64,000 nt of DNA, from assembly GCA_009739215.1 (NCBI GenBank), contig VSJF01000002.1, positions 496,001-560,000 on the forward strand, written 5' to 3'. Made by a program: the position numbers and the translations under genes. Within the stretch, counting starts at the first letter, position 1; the number at the start of each line of letters is the position of its first letter. Source of the stretch: Floccularia luteovirens (taxonomy: Eukaryota > Basidiomycota > Agaricomycetes > Agaricales > Squamanitaceae). The notes under the pieces are model-generated. The model saw nothing but the letters and a program-made list of their open reading frames with translations. It searched no databases and was not told where the DNA came from. Positions 10,337-22,129 of this stretch are shown piece after piece.

Positions 10337-12088
10337 ATGGACTCATTCAAGGATTGCAGTCAATGCGGTTTACATGATGTCGACGACACAGTTGATGACA
10401 CTGTATCCCCAATACCAGAGCTTCTAGGTACAAATTCCGTGCCTTCAAATGACCAGGTCGATGCTATCAAAGCTTATCTCGGAAACATGGATCAGAAAAT
10501 TGATTACTTGGACGAGCATATTGATCATATGGAGTCCGCCCTTCGAAAACTGAAGCACAAACGCAGTATCCTACAACAGCAGAGAGAACAACATCATTAC
10601 TTCCTCACACCTTCACGTCGTCTGTATCCCGATATTCTAGCAGAGATATTTTTGTTTTGCTCAGGAGGGTCAAAACGAAAGCGGCTACCTGATGTTCTTG
10701 ACAACTTTGATCCCTTTTCCGGCCCTTTGGTGCTTACGCGTGTCTGCAGAAGTTGGCGCGCCGTTGCATTGCATACGCCCGAACTATGGACTTCGATAAG
10801 GATCGTCGCTGATACACTCAAGTTTGGCCACGCGCAGCTTACCAATTTATGGCTTTCGCGGTCAGGGAATCGTCCTCTGACCGTCGCTATCTTGGAGGCT
10901 ACGAGGAAATATTCTCATTCGTCATACGAGCCAGAGGCATTTTCATTTCAACATTATAGCAATAACCAAGCCCTCACAGCTGTAATTAGCCAGTGCCATC
11001 GCTGGCAGAATGTTTATATTATGCTCCCATCAGTCCCTATTGCCTGGAAAGCGCTTTCATGCATCAAAAACAATTTGAATTCTTTACGACGTTTGTCGGT
11101 TAGTGTTTCACGAGGCTCTTTAGCGATTTCAGGCGGGTTTGTTATTGATTACTTCGAAAATCTTCCCAACGTATATCACCTCTCCTTGGATCATTGTACA
11201 TCCCTTCTCCATGCAGGGCCTACTATCTCAAGGTTCGCTGTTAAACTCCCATGTGACAAAATCACCTCACTCTTGATCCTTGTCCACAAACGAACACCTG
11301 CCACTGTAGAAGCGTGTATCGAAGCCATACACTGCCTTCCGCAACTACAGGAATGCGTTCTTCATTGTGGGATTTCACTTGCAACTTCACATGCTACAAA
11401 GACACTGATCCATTCCCACCTCCATACCTTGGAAATTGTTGCTGAAGGAACCTTTTCACACGTCTTTAATGATTCTGAAGACGAAATTCCTGGTATTGTT
11501 GATGAACTAAACACCGTCGATGATGGACTTGGAGCTTTGTTCGACAGCCTCCATCTACCAGCTCTGAAACAATTAAGTATCAACCAGAAAAGCGGCAGGA
11601 GGTGGAATCACCACTATCTCTATCGATTTATATTGAGATCGCCGGATATCGAATTTCTCAAGTTAATCAATGTACCGGGAGATAAAATCCCAGCTTCGTT
11701 TGTCAGGGCACTTTGGGGACTATCAAATGTCACCCACTTGGTCCTGGACGGCCTAAGTTACTTCAAAACATATTCCTCCTTATTAGAATACCTGGCTTTC
11801 AAATGCAACGACCAATATGATGTTCCATTCCTCCCAAAGCTCCGCATATTAGAACTCAAAGTGGACGAATTCTGTTCTTTTGGTAGTTTTTTGGACATTC
11901 TACAGGCTCGGACACTATACGCAGAAGAAAACCACGCCTCCAAATTGAAATGTTTCAAGTATCATGCAGAGGTTGAATATCCAGATGACATACTAGTTAT
12001 ACGCGCATCGCTGGATGAACTAGCTAGTGCTGGGTTGGAAATACAAATGTCTGCCGATATGATACACCCACCAACTGGTTCGTGGTGA
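10337..12088 (+). CDS. F-box-like protein with CxxC leader
   Basis: Single-exon gene of 583 aa. I place the start at 10337, not at the upstream ATG at 10220, because only from here does the N-terminus (MDSFKDCSQCGLHD) match the CxxC leader of the related genes at 5061 and 42213. The layout is: acidic leader, shared SPIPELLGTNSVPS segment, coiled coil (about 50-85), F-box (RRLYPDILAEIF, TRVCRSWRAVALHTPELW), then an LRR-like region. The frame is intact to a TGA at 12088. The likely role is an SCF substrate adaptor, by family inference; no partner is visible. Confidence 0.85.
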   Translation: MDSFKDCSQCGLHDVDDTVDDTVSPIPELLGTNSVPSNDQVDAIKAYLGNMDQKIDYLDEHIDHMESALRKLKHKRSILQQQREQHHYFLTPSRRLYPDILAEIFLFCSGGSKRKRLPDVLDNFDPFSGPLVLTRVCRSWRAVALHTPELWTSIRIVADTLKFGHAQLTNLWLSRSGNRPLTVAILEATRKYSHSSYEPEAFSFQHYSNNQALTAVISQCHRWQNVYIMLPSVPIAWKALSCIKNNLNSLRRLSVSVSRGSLAISGGFVIDYFENLPNVYHLSLDHCTSLLHAGPTISRFAVKLPCDKITSLLILVHKRTPATVEACIEAIHCLPQLQECVLHCGISLATSHATKTLIHSHLHTLEIVAEGTFSHVFNDSEDEIPGIVDELNTVDDGLGALFDSLHLPALKQLSINQKSGRRWNHHYLYRFILRSPDIEFLKLINVPGDKIPASFVRALWGLSNVTHLVLDGLSYFKTYSSLLEYLAFKCNDQYDVPFLPKLRILELKVDEFCSFGSFLDILQARTLYAEENHASKLKCFKYHAEVEYPDDILVIRASLDELASAGLEIQMSADMIHPPTGSW

Positions 12089-12545
12089 TAACATATTATA
12101 CAAATTGGAGTCAGTCTTCCTAGTGAACTCTATAATTGTACTTCAAACTGTAACAATATTGTTTGTAAAACAGTCGATTCGAGCAGACACAATTTGCCAC
12201 GTTTTCTTGGGCGTGCCTCTTTGCACCTCAAACACACTGTTGTAGCGAATATATATATATATTTTCAAGCCATCAAGCGGGACATTCAAATCAAGCGACA
12301 ATGATTGTTTTAGACACAGAACATGATATATATAACAGGGACATGCTTTGAACCAAGACGAATGCGATGGTTGGAAGTCCAAGATTTCATGCGAATATGA
12401 AGCAAAAAGAGTTCATTCTAACACTCTCAGATATGTCTCATCTTCTCGAGGGCTGGGGCTGGGAGGTTCTAGAGAAAAAGTTTCTTACACGTGAGTAATA
12501 GCATTCCAGATGCATAGATAAAGAATCGAAGTGAAATTGGCTCTT
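12089..12545. other. Intergenic between convergent genes
   Basis: About 0.45 kb between the F-box stop and the stop of the histidine-phosphatase-like gene. It holds an (AT)n stretch at 12249-12262. No gene seen. Confidence 0.45.
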
Positions 12546-14405
12546 TCACAGGGCCCATCGGGGATGCTCAGAATAATATGCCGCATTAATGAATGGGCTA
12601 TCATTGATTGAGCAACCGTGATCATATGGATCCGAATTGAATCGTCCGGGGTTCCGTGTAATAGAACCATAATTAAGAATCGCTTTGCTCACCTCTTCAC
12701 CATTGAGCCTGACGCGGGCATCCCGGGATTTCGAACGCGCACGCCTAACGAGCTTGGACACGGCGAACAAGGAAAGGAGAGCCACAAATGCAAATGCGCC
12801 AGAGAAGGCACCGTGGACGTTGCCACTAGTCGATGCAATTGCATCGACGAAACCGAGGTTGACATTGAGACCTTGTCCGCTGCAGATTTCCTTCCATTGT
12901 TTGTTGCTGGTGATAGCAGCGTTCTAATGGGACAAAGTAAACAAAGGATTAAACATCTAGAATAAAAGTGTTATTTACTTCGGCTCTATAGATGAATTCT
13001 GTCAACGGGATGTCTGCGCGGTGGCCAAAGACGTGGACGTCGCTGAAGTGGCCGGCGGTTCCATTCTTGAACTTGATGCGCAAGAAGTCACGGACGTCAG
13101 GGGGAGCACCACGGCGGAGTTCAATAGCGATTGCGGAAGAGTAATCGGCTAGTAAAGTAATACAAGTTAATAACATATAGGAACTGCATTTGGAGGTATA
13201 CGCACGGATGCCGAAGAACTGAGGATGCTCTTGGAGGACACCAGTTTGGTGCATGAAAGAAATGAATGGCTGATATGTTGTAGCAATCAACATGAACTGG
13301 AGAGGGTCTCCATTGAAGGCAATGCGTTCGAGGGATGTAAGGATTGTGTGCAAGAGGGTACGACCAGCAACTATCAAAGGGTTTAGTATTGGAAAAGAAA
13401 GAAAGAATAAAACCATTTACTGTTTCCGACACCGTTAATATCTTTTGAAGAGAAAATACCAGCTTCGTGGTAATTTGCCCAGTGACGAGCTTGTTCAATG
13501 AATGTTGGGGGAAGACGGTGTGCGTATGTCCTGTTGTGGGTAAGTTCAGAGTTGACGTAATCGTAGATCTAAATTTGTAAGAATCAGTTTAAAGATTGGT
13601 CAAATCCGCCTTTTAACTCTTACATTCCACTATAAAGAAAATGATCAGTATTCAGAAAGAACCAGTATCACAATAACATACAGCATTCTCCAGGGTGGTT
13701 GGGCGACCGAAAACGTAGTCTTTGATACTTCTGAAGAAGGGTTGAGCTTCCTGAGACTTTTTCTTGAAATCATCAGAGTTGTAGAAATTTTTAATGTGTT
13801 TTTCGAAAGCCTAGCAATCCAAGTTAAGAATCTGCATGACCTAAGAAACTAGATATACGTACAGGGCAGCTAGTCCAGCTCTCCAGGGAACGATCATTGC
13901 CAGGTTCAACCGTCTCGACTATTACCTCGTGAGTGCCTTATTACAATGAAAACCATTACGAGACTAACCAGGGACGTATTGATATCCACCGAGAGGTGCA
14001 ACTACTGTAGTGTCATTAGCGAGAATGATTTTGTTGTTGGGGTTGGGGGGGAAGAGTCCTTGGAGAAGAGCAATAGCAGAGTCGAACACAACACTGCCTT
14101 CAACTCCAGCTTTGACACGGACTTTGACCTCGCTGTTGTCCACGAGGTCTGAACGAACGCCCTCAATGTACGAAGCAGAAGAGCTATCGAGGTATGTGGA
14201 ACGGAGCAATGAACCAATGCGGTGGGAATCGACCTGCACAAACCTTAAGCTTTCCACATCCAAAATGCAAGGCAAGAACACTAACCTCTCCGAGGGCAGT
14301 AGTCTCCGTGTTGGAGGCTGCATAGGTGTTTGGATCCTGGTAGTAGTTGTAGCGGTCGCCATTCCTGGCAATGATGATGACTCCGAGAACTTTAGAAAGC
14401 AACAT
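12546..14405 (-). CDS. Histidine-phosphatase-superfamily membrane protein, catalytic His replaced
   Basis: Nine exons, complement(12546-12923, 12979-13148, 13206-13370, 13421-13568, 13624-13629, 13682-13810, 13863-13918, 13969-14233, 14286-14405). All phases agree and the sum is 479 codons (478 aa). The order of motifs fits the histidine acid phosphatase branch (phosphoglycerate-mutase-like): first strand VLGVIII, FDSAIALLQGLFPPNP, ETVEPGNDRSLESW, RTLLHTILTSLERIAFNGDP and VRDFLRIKFKNGT. A hydrophobic segment at about residues 388-411, followed by RRARSKSRD, suggests a C-terminal membrane anchor. The expected catalytic RHGxR reads RNGDR (residues 14-18), so the phospho-accepting His is Asn and activity is doubtful. 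One exon is only 6 nt long (Trp-Asn). The exon structure is certain in frame; the biological role is not. Confidence 0.8.
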
Positions 14406-15401
14406 CTTAGTTAATGATGTAAAGGATGAGAGTGTAGGAAAAAGTGCTGACTTAGTCCAAGGGCTCAGGCTTGTTTATAAGTAACCAAAGAGAAAGCTTA
14501 AGGCCGTTGCTCGTACAACGTGTCCAAGTAATGCAGGGTTTCGCATGTGATGGAGCTTGTTAACTTTGCCATACCGTTCCGATAAACCATGAGTTTTGAA
14601 ATTAACTCCTAAAGGATCTGGGGAATGAGGTACACGTTGTCACCGCTTTTAGCTTGTTGTATAGTATACTGCAGGTTGCCGCATTTAAAGTGAATGTGTG
14701 TGCCTCTGTGTAATACGTGAGTGATATTATGGTTTTACAGCTATCGGTCAAAATGGTTGTAACTGAGAATGTGCTTAAAAGATTAGTTTAGTTCACAACA
14801 AATCACAAATTCAAAGCACCTTGAACCAGGGTGCTCAGTATTTCGTGTTTCATTAAAGAATAGCTTTACACACGCCCTAATCGTTTTAGCTAAACACGCG
14901 TTTGTGTTACGATGAAGGTGAGAAATCAGCAAATTGGTGTTTTATAGCAGGCATGCCAATGATTAGTGCACGATGTGGTAATTTGCCTGTCATAAAACAC
15001 GAGGTTGTCAGTTATTACCTTTTTGAGAACATAAGCACCGTAGGCATATAATGTATTTTTTTCGCTAATTCGAACGGCACGGACAATGCAACAATAGCAT
15101 TGGAGTAATCAGGAATGATTAATAGAAATTCACGATATTTGGAAGGGTGCTTTCGAATTTTTCGTTGGAAAGTTCCAAAAATCAGGGCATGTTCAACAAA
15201 TGGTCCGATGCGCATGTATGTGTGCATGAGGTACAATACAACTTGAATGCCACTTGATTAGATAAGTATTATCTGATAAACACCTACTTAAAAAAATCGG
15301 CAAATGATTGCATACATATAAGGGACAGTATTGCTTGGGAAGACTTACATCGTGGTAGCGGGATGCATCTGGTTCGAAATGCGGCCTTTTCATATCAATC
15401 C
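14406..15401. other. Intergenic, no gene seen
   Basis: About 1 kb separating the start of the histidine-phosphatase-like gene from the stop of the SRP72-like gene. No coherent coding exons or RNA genes were found. Confidence 0.45.
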
Positions 15402-16539
15402 TTACTTCTTTCTTTTCCCCTTGTTTCCACCACCTTTATTTCCTTGGGGTGCCCCAGAAGAAGGTGCATCCAGACTAGCACTGCCTTGGGTAGCACCTCC
15501 ACCCCCGGCTCCTTTCCTTTTTCTACTATGTCCATGAGTCGTTCGTTCACTCTTCTTCAACCACCTTTCTGGATCTGGAGGTGGTGTCACCCCTGGGATT
15601 ACCCCAGCAGGTACACGAGACTTCCGCACTTTTTTGACAATGGGCTGCGCAGGTTGATCATCGGTGTTTCGAACTCTCTCTGCAGTTGTTATAATGGGAA
15701 CAACGGAAGCCTGAGTGGGCGGTGGAATACTCTCGATCGTATTTGTGATCTTTGCGGGAAGATCACTCAGTGCATGTGCATAAGTGGTGGTGATAAAGTC
15801 GAGATGTTGCTGTGAGGCCTGCAAGTTTGTGAGAATGTCGGAATGTTCTTCGGAGTTCTGAAAAGGATGCATGAGTGATATGTTGCAAAAATGCGATACG
15901 GATAGTGCCATCACATACTGGTTCTGCAGTATCCAGTAATTGATTGTAAAGTTCAAAGGCTGTTTGGAATGATCCATCACGGTAGTGCTTCGATTATTTC
16001 AGAGGGTAAGCACTAAGCTCTAGAGAAAATGGAATGCATTACCAGCTGAGCTTCCAAGTGTATTACCCCTCGGTGATCATAATTTCCGTTATCATCCTGA
16101 AGGGTCTTTAAGACACCTCTTGCTTCATCCTCATGTTGAAGGCGGTAAAGCGAATAAGCCTTCTCAAATGAATGATTATTTCTGTTATCATCAGCATCAA
16201 GGAATGTGAGAGCAGCAGTATACTGTTCTGTTTGCAACAGCAAGAACAATTTGGTTTGTAAGGCATCCCCATCTTTAGGTTCTAACCGCAATACTGCCAA
16301 GATAGGGGACTGTGAGAGGCGCTAATGCTTTCTAATGAATGAAACTCACTTTTGTCGCATGTCTTGATGGCATTATGAAAGTGGCCACCATCGATTTGTG
16401 CACATAGAGAAGTGAACAGGCGCTTGAGGCGTTCTGAAATGGGTAAGATTTTCTTCGGTTTGCTTTTTTGAGCCACAGCATTCCCGGGCTTGTTGGCCTG
16501 TGAAGACTTTGGAGTTTGTTTTGGTGGTTTGGGAGGCAT
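15402..16539 (-). CDS. SRP72: Signal recognition particle subunit SRP72, unusually short
   Basis: Four exons, complement(15402-15857, 15919-15987, 16043-16293, 16350-16539), 322 codons (321 aa). SRP72 binds 7S RNA with SRP68 and helps target secretory ribosomes to the ER. The N-terminal half shows the typical SRP72 TPR pattern: SLCAQIDGGHFHNAIKTCDK, ILRLEPKDGDALQTKLFLLL, YSLYRLQHEDEARGVLKTL, then AFELYNQLLDTAEP and SDILTNLQASQQHLDFI. The C-terminus has the basic RNA-binding motif PGVTPPPDPERWLKKSER and a GGG/KRKK-rich tail. Full SRP72 proteins are usually about 600 residues or more. Here the central TPR block is absent, yet the frame is continuous across exon 4. This may be a deleted paralog or a shortened functional version. 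It is head to head with the pinin gene, 106 bp apart. Confidence 0.85.
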
Positions 16540-16645
16540 AGCTAAGCAGTCCCAATCGTATACAGTAAACACGAAATTTCGCGATGAACGCAGCTGTCAC
16601 TTTCCCACGCACCTTAACACCAACCTCCACTACTAAGCTGTGAAG
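16540..16645. promoter_or_regulatory. Compact bidirectional promoter (SRP72 / pinin)
   Basis: Only 106 bp separate the divergent start codons of the SRP72-like gene (16539, minus) and the pinin-like gene (16646, plus). Both promoters and both 5' UTRs must therefore overlap or lie within this stretch. No clear TATA box is visible. Confidence 0.5.
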
Positions 16646-17778
16646 ATGTCTTCGGAAGAGTACGTTCATTTGTATACGGTACCTCTTATCTCTTGCTAAC
16701 TTCATTCTTGACAATTTAGGGCTTCTCAAAATGGTGCGCAAGCTGAGGAGCTACCAAGACCTCCAACGGAACCGGCAGCGATGGCGGCAGCAAACAAGAA
16801 GAGACCACGTCTAGACCTCTCTTCTGCGACTGAACGTAGACGCGGTAAAAGCATGTTTGGTATCTTAGTGGGTACCCTTAACAAGGCCAAGATTGAGGAT
16901 AAAGAGAGAAATGCCAGTGAAGCGGTATGTTGATATGATTCATGTCAGACACTTTCAATCTAAAGCATGTTATAACAGGCCAAAAAACGGCAACTAATTG
17001 AACAGAGACTACAACTTAAACTGCGGAAAGAAACTGATTCTGTCAGGCGGGCCGAAGAGGCTAAAAAAGAAAAGACAACTGCTAACCGCAAGGAAGAGGA
17101 ACTGCAACTGAAGGATTCGGTGGTATGTGATTCCATCCTTTTAGCTTTTCAAAAACTTAATCTCGGAGTATAGTACAAACTGCGGCGAACTAGGCTTCCC
17201 ATTCTTTCTAATTTCCTGTTGACCTCTGATGTAATTCTCACCAATGACTCACCATCAACCCCTTCAACTGATCCTTTGGCACCTGTACCACGAACTCACC
17301 CACCACCTCTTTACTATCTACCAAAACTGTTAACGCCTGCACAAAAAGCATTCATTGCCCAAAAAAAGGCCAAGGTAAATTAATTTGTGGTCTAGTCGAT
17401 TTTATCGTTAACGGTGAAATACAGGTGCAAGAGGCAGTAGAAAAGGAGTGGGAATCATTCCGAGACGAACGCAAAAATGGTATTGAAGAAATCCACAACC
17501 TCAGAGCACATGTTGCAGAGGAAGAAACACGTCAAAAGACAGAACGAGAAATTGATAAAGAGGAAATGGATACAGATGGTCCCGCGCCATCTGCCCCGGC
17601 AGACGACAAACCAAGTTCAGAACCTGCACCTGTGGTTCCAGAGTCAGTTCCCTCACGAGAAGAGGAAATGGATGTGGATGATGGTTCAGGCAGAAAACGA
17701 GATGAGACATCTGAACAGGAAAAAAAAGAGGACGCTGCACCAATCCAACCTGATGATGATGATGCGGTGGAGTATTAG
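16646..17778 (+). CDS. Pinin/SDK/memA domain protein (splicing-associated)
   Basis: Five exons, join(16646-16659, 16720-16924, 16979-17122, 17174-17374, 17425-17778), 306 codons (305 aa), with all phases consistent. Residues about 30-140 form the pinin/SDK/memA domain: KKRPRLDLSS, RRRGKSMFGILVGTL, a highly charged helix rich in AKKRQLIEQRLQLKLRKE, then RRTRLPILSNFL. A PPPLYYLPKLLTPAQ segment and a second charged helix follow. The tail is acidic, with EEMDVDDGS and DDDDAVEY. Pinin-family proteins associate with spliceosome and exon-junction factors in the nucleus; that role is assigned by family. Exon 1 encodes under five residues, but the phase-2 join to exon 2 is clean. Confidence 0.88.
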
Positions 17779-20078
17779 TTAATACAAAAGGTACTCACAA
17801 TTTCTTTATCAACACAATGTTACTAACTATCTGTGATATGACCTATATAAGTACTGACAGTAATATTGCTTTCCGTGCGTTCTTTTTTTTTCTTTATATT
17901 CCTGACCATTTTTTTGGTGCTTGGACGTTGGCCTGTTCACTTGATTGCATATAGGCAACGCTCTTATATCAGCCTGCGAATGTGCAATAATCTCTTCCAA
18001 CAGGCCTGTACCTAGTATGGCCCTACGCATGTAATCTAAAGATAGTTGGTGTTTTCATTCACATGTAGTATGAACAATACTACTATCTCACTTTCAATAT
18101 GCCCAACGTGTCGCACACCGCGGAGCTACCAGGAAGTTAGTCGATTTTATTCGCCTCACGTCAACAGCTTGGGTTAAATAACTTTCCTCGCCGTGAAATC
18201 AGGATCATTATGTTAAGAGAAAATGATATGCTATCGACACCTCTTGTCACCTTCGTAAAATTGCATATTTTTATTCCCCAATCCAGCCTTGGAGTCTGTG
18301 ACTTGCATCTCTCGTTCCCTGCTCCGCCGCTCGCACTTCCGCCGAACCCATGAGGGTTGACATTTTGAGGTATATCTATGATAAACCGTTTTTGTAATAT
18401 TTTACCAGGCAATGTTTACCCTTGAAGCGAGTGCAAGCGAACAAAATCGACCTAATTAGTAGGTTTCTCGATCGCTATCATAGTTTTAATTTCCTTTTTC
18501 TGATCAATAACCTTGGACCGTTATTTGCTTCCAGTAGAAATTCGCATGCATGTCAGTATGCTGGGTGAATCTCAGTTGTGTAGTGAGGTCCTTTCTTCTT
18601 TCTTCTTTGTTGATCACAGGAAATTTTTCGTACTCAGTTTAGCATGGCAGAACCTTAGCGGAGCCGACTAGAGAGTCACTGTAAGCTCATGGTGATTGCA
18701 GGGAAGGATGACAACGATTTGTGACGAATGAGGACCAAACTTACAACCCGTGAAATCCGCGGTGTTATTGTTTTTTGGTTGGTTGGTAAGGAGTTATCTT
18801 TGGTGAAAAGTACTAATCAAATATTACGGATATTGCGTAGCCGTGGTAGAGGCAATAGAAAACCTGTAACTATAAACTGGATATCCAGGCACAGTGGCGC
18901 ACGGTGTTACTTGACATAGTTCGGCGCACAACAATCAATCAACATATGTTAGATTTCAGCGGCTATGCAGTCATTTAAACTTTAATCCATAGTACTTTGC
19001 TGAGGTGAAATACAATAGCTTCGATCGAATCCCTGAATGTGTGAATGATATGGGTCTGCCTTGTCGAACCTTACGCATAATATTGTTACGGAAATCGATG
19101 CATAGAAAATCAAACGGCGGCGTATACGAACACATAACACTAGTTCCGAATTGCTCGCAATGCAGACTCAAAAGTTATCACCGTCAATAATTTTTAGCAT
19201 GATTGTTTTTTTTAGTCTGACTAACCGATTGTCTGAGAGATTCCTAGTCCTGCTTAATGATTGCAATAAAGAGTACAAAGTAAGACGGAGCGCAGACAGA
19301 GAAACGAAATATTGTAAAATGACATGACTTGGAACTATCAATGACATATTGGGAATGAAGGATGGAAAAACAAAAAGACAAGTGGGATAGGGAGGATGTG
19401 CATAATAATTTTCACCGATTAACGGAGGGCAGGACATCGTATACCCGTTCAGAGCCTGAGAGTTGTCTTCAGTGCTCACGGTGGGTAGCCTTTTTTAAGT
19501 GCGCCCGCGTAGCCTTGGGAGCCCGATGACCGGGCCTCCATAAAATCTTGCGTGCTCTTTGTTCTCATTGTGGAGGAATAAGATGTAATGTGAGGGCATA
19601 TGCGTGGTTTATGAGGAAGGAGGTAGATGTAGGTATTAAAAAAGAAGTTGGAGACAAGTTAAGGGAGTGGAAAGAAAGGGAGTTCTTGTCCGCCCACCTT
19701 GAGCGTGATCTCGTGTACGAGAGGCCGGTGTGCCACGGCTTACTCCCTGTCTCTCTGTGATCTCCTTCTCTGCTCCCCGGACAGGAACATTGGATTTATC
19801 AAGCCCAGAAGTTATGGGAAATTCATGGTGATGAAAAATTTAAGATCAATGGTTTGGGGATCTTTGAAACATTTCATCGGTGGGCAGTCAAATGATTGCA
19901 CACGGCGCAAAGGTTCTGTTCCCCTAAAGAATCTACCGTCAACAAAAGTATCTCTAATTGTATCCAGATCTTACGCGTAGTAGCCAATAAATTGGTCACT
20001 ATAGTATACTTGTGCAATAGATAATCTATCGCATCTCTCCTCTTGGTCCTGTCATTTGAGTGTTGACACCTTTGCGAC

Positions 20079-20096
20079 GGGGGGGGGGGGGGGGGG
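20079..20096. repeat. 18-bp poly-G homopolymer
   Basis: An uninterrupted run of 18 G on the plus strand (C on the minus). Its exact length is uncertain because homopolymers are prone to sequencing error. Confidence 0.85.
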
Positions 20097-20509
20097 CACC
20101 TTCATATGTCCATGCATCTAGTGAAACTGATGATACATATTCCATACTTGGTGAAATTACAGTCCCAAAACCCCCGACCAACAGGGGCTGTCGGCCGAAA
20201 CAAACGTGCAGACAAAAATGGGGTGTAATATGTGAAACCCTGTTTATTTAATTTGAAAAGCTAAGCCGGGCCCGAAGAGGAAATGTATCCACTCCGGAAT
20301 GCATTTTCACCGAGGCCATCGTCGAGTAAACAGCGACGCACTACATAACTTGATGAACTCCTAAAATATTTTCAATCAGCTGTAGAATTTTGTTGTTGCA
20401 ATTGAAACGGCTAGAAAACAATATACCTCGTTTCGGGGCACACTGCTTGAATCAAGTCAGTTTGATGATGGCGCGGTTACTATAGACTATCCCTTTGCAG
20501 CAGTCAAGT

Positions 20510-20563
20510 CACGGAAGAATGACACCGTACATCAAACCGCATTGTTGACGGTATCATTCCGTG
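20510..20563. repeat. Imperfect inverted repeat
   Basis: CACGGAAGAATGACACCGT (20510-20528) pairs with ACGGTATCATTCCGTG (20548-20563), leaving bulges of single bases and a loop of about 19 nt. It could be a hairpin or a decayed transposon end. Confidence 0.5.
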
Positions 20564-22129
20564 GCCGAGAAAGTTTCGCGGGAGCTCCGAGGTTGTTTGG
20601 ATTAAACACAGCTGCCAAACAACTTCCCTGCTTGTCCCGGCATCACCAAACGCGACGGAGGTACTTTTGATCAACTGTTACATACGGGATCCGGGATCTG
20701 ATAGATAGAAGACTGCTAAGTATGCTTTTCTTGTGGTATACTTCTCCCAGGACGAAGGCAAGGTGGTAATAAAATTCCCAATGCGATTTGCCGAATACAA
20801 GATACAGAAACCCATCCTAATATCAGAGCTGCGGAGCGCCTGTATCTTTGCCAATGCCAGGTCGAGATTTTCATCAACTGTCATTGATAACCTCATGGTG
20901 AGAGATTTGCGCGTACTTCTTTTAAAATAAAACGCAGGACAAAAATAATTAAGACTGAACGACGTGTGTAGGCTTTGAAATGTGTTTTCGGGGTTTTCGC
21001 ACAGTGTGTGAGTATCAGAATGATGGAACATCATCCGCGGGGTACTTGGCATATTTTAATTCATCAAATTTTAGATTCGTCCTTTTTTATCTGCGGAACC
21101 TTGACTTTGTTACACGTCTTGATCTGATTTTCACAGCTGTCAATAACCACCGCTCGACGTCAATGTTCAGTGATGTGGAGCAAAAAGCCTAACAGCCATT
21201 GCAGATTATTTGAAAATTGGGAAAAAATAGTCCCGAGACTGAACATTGTATATCCTCAAGTAAAGCTTCCACCTCCACGCCGAGTCATTGGTTCTGATTC
21301 GAAATTTGACATTGACGTGTCTGTTCCCGAAAGTCGCACCCAGGGCATAAGATCGGACCTGATCTTTTTTGTTCTTTCTAACGCCCATAACATGGACAGT
21401 TCAGATCAATCTTTTCGCAAAAAGCTGGATGTAGACTTACGTGATTGTACCTGCAATTGACATAAAATAAGAATACAACGCATATGTTCGAGCAGACTTA
21501 ATTTCCCGAGGGGTCGGAATTTGTATGGTTTTATAAGTACCTGTGTGAGCGTCCTGATATACTTATTTGATTCGCGGTTTGGGGATCGGGCCGTGGGGAA
21601 CGTTTTAGATGCCGAATCAGGGTCACAGTGATATGTTAGTCAAGCGACTCTTTAACGCCACTAATATTCCCAGGCTAACACAAACCCTTTGTTCGTGTGT
21701 TCCGCTAACGAGGTCAATAGTTCATATACTCAACACTGTTCGTCCTATTTTTATAAACACTTGCTGTATAACATATAGGCAATGATATGAGCAATAATGA
21801 CTGTTTTATGTTGCCTGAGGTCTAACTAAGCCAAGAACGAAATTCGTCACACCTGATTGGGGTCATGTGCCTGCCCTGGTGGTCGTGGCGGCGTTCGCCG
21901 CACCGGGGGACACAAGGAGGTCATTGGTTACCACCTGTGTCGGTTCGCTTTCTTATTTTTAGTCCTACAGCCGCTGTGTGCTGGCCGTCTCGCTCCTTCT
22001 CATCTACCATCATCATGGCAGACCGTCCCATTTCTTTTTATCCAGACCCTGCCGCTTTAGACGACAACAACGCTCATTTCCATACAACATGAATCAGATT
22101 CTCTTGTAGACCCTCCAGTAGCCCCATAC

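Larger units (their letters stand above)
17779..22014. other. Long gene-poor stretch with a poly-G tract and an imperfect hairpin
   Basis: About 4.2 kb with no convincing exon chain on either strand. The only notable structures are an 18-bp G homopolymer at 20079-20096 and an imperfect inverted repeat at 20510-20563. Small open frames lack splice-consistent neighbours and recognisable motifs. Decayed transposon sequence cannot be excluded without a repeat-library search. Confidence 0.45.

Noticed and set aside
15363..15815. Plus-strand open frame of 150 codons
   Set aside because: It is antisense to the SRP72 exon 4, whose motifs are clear.
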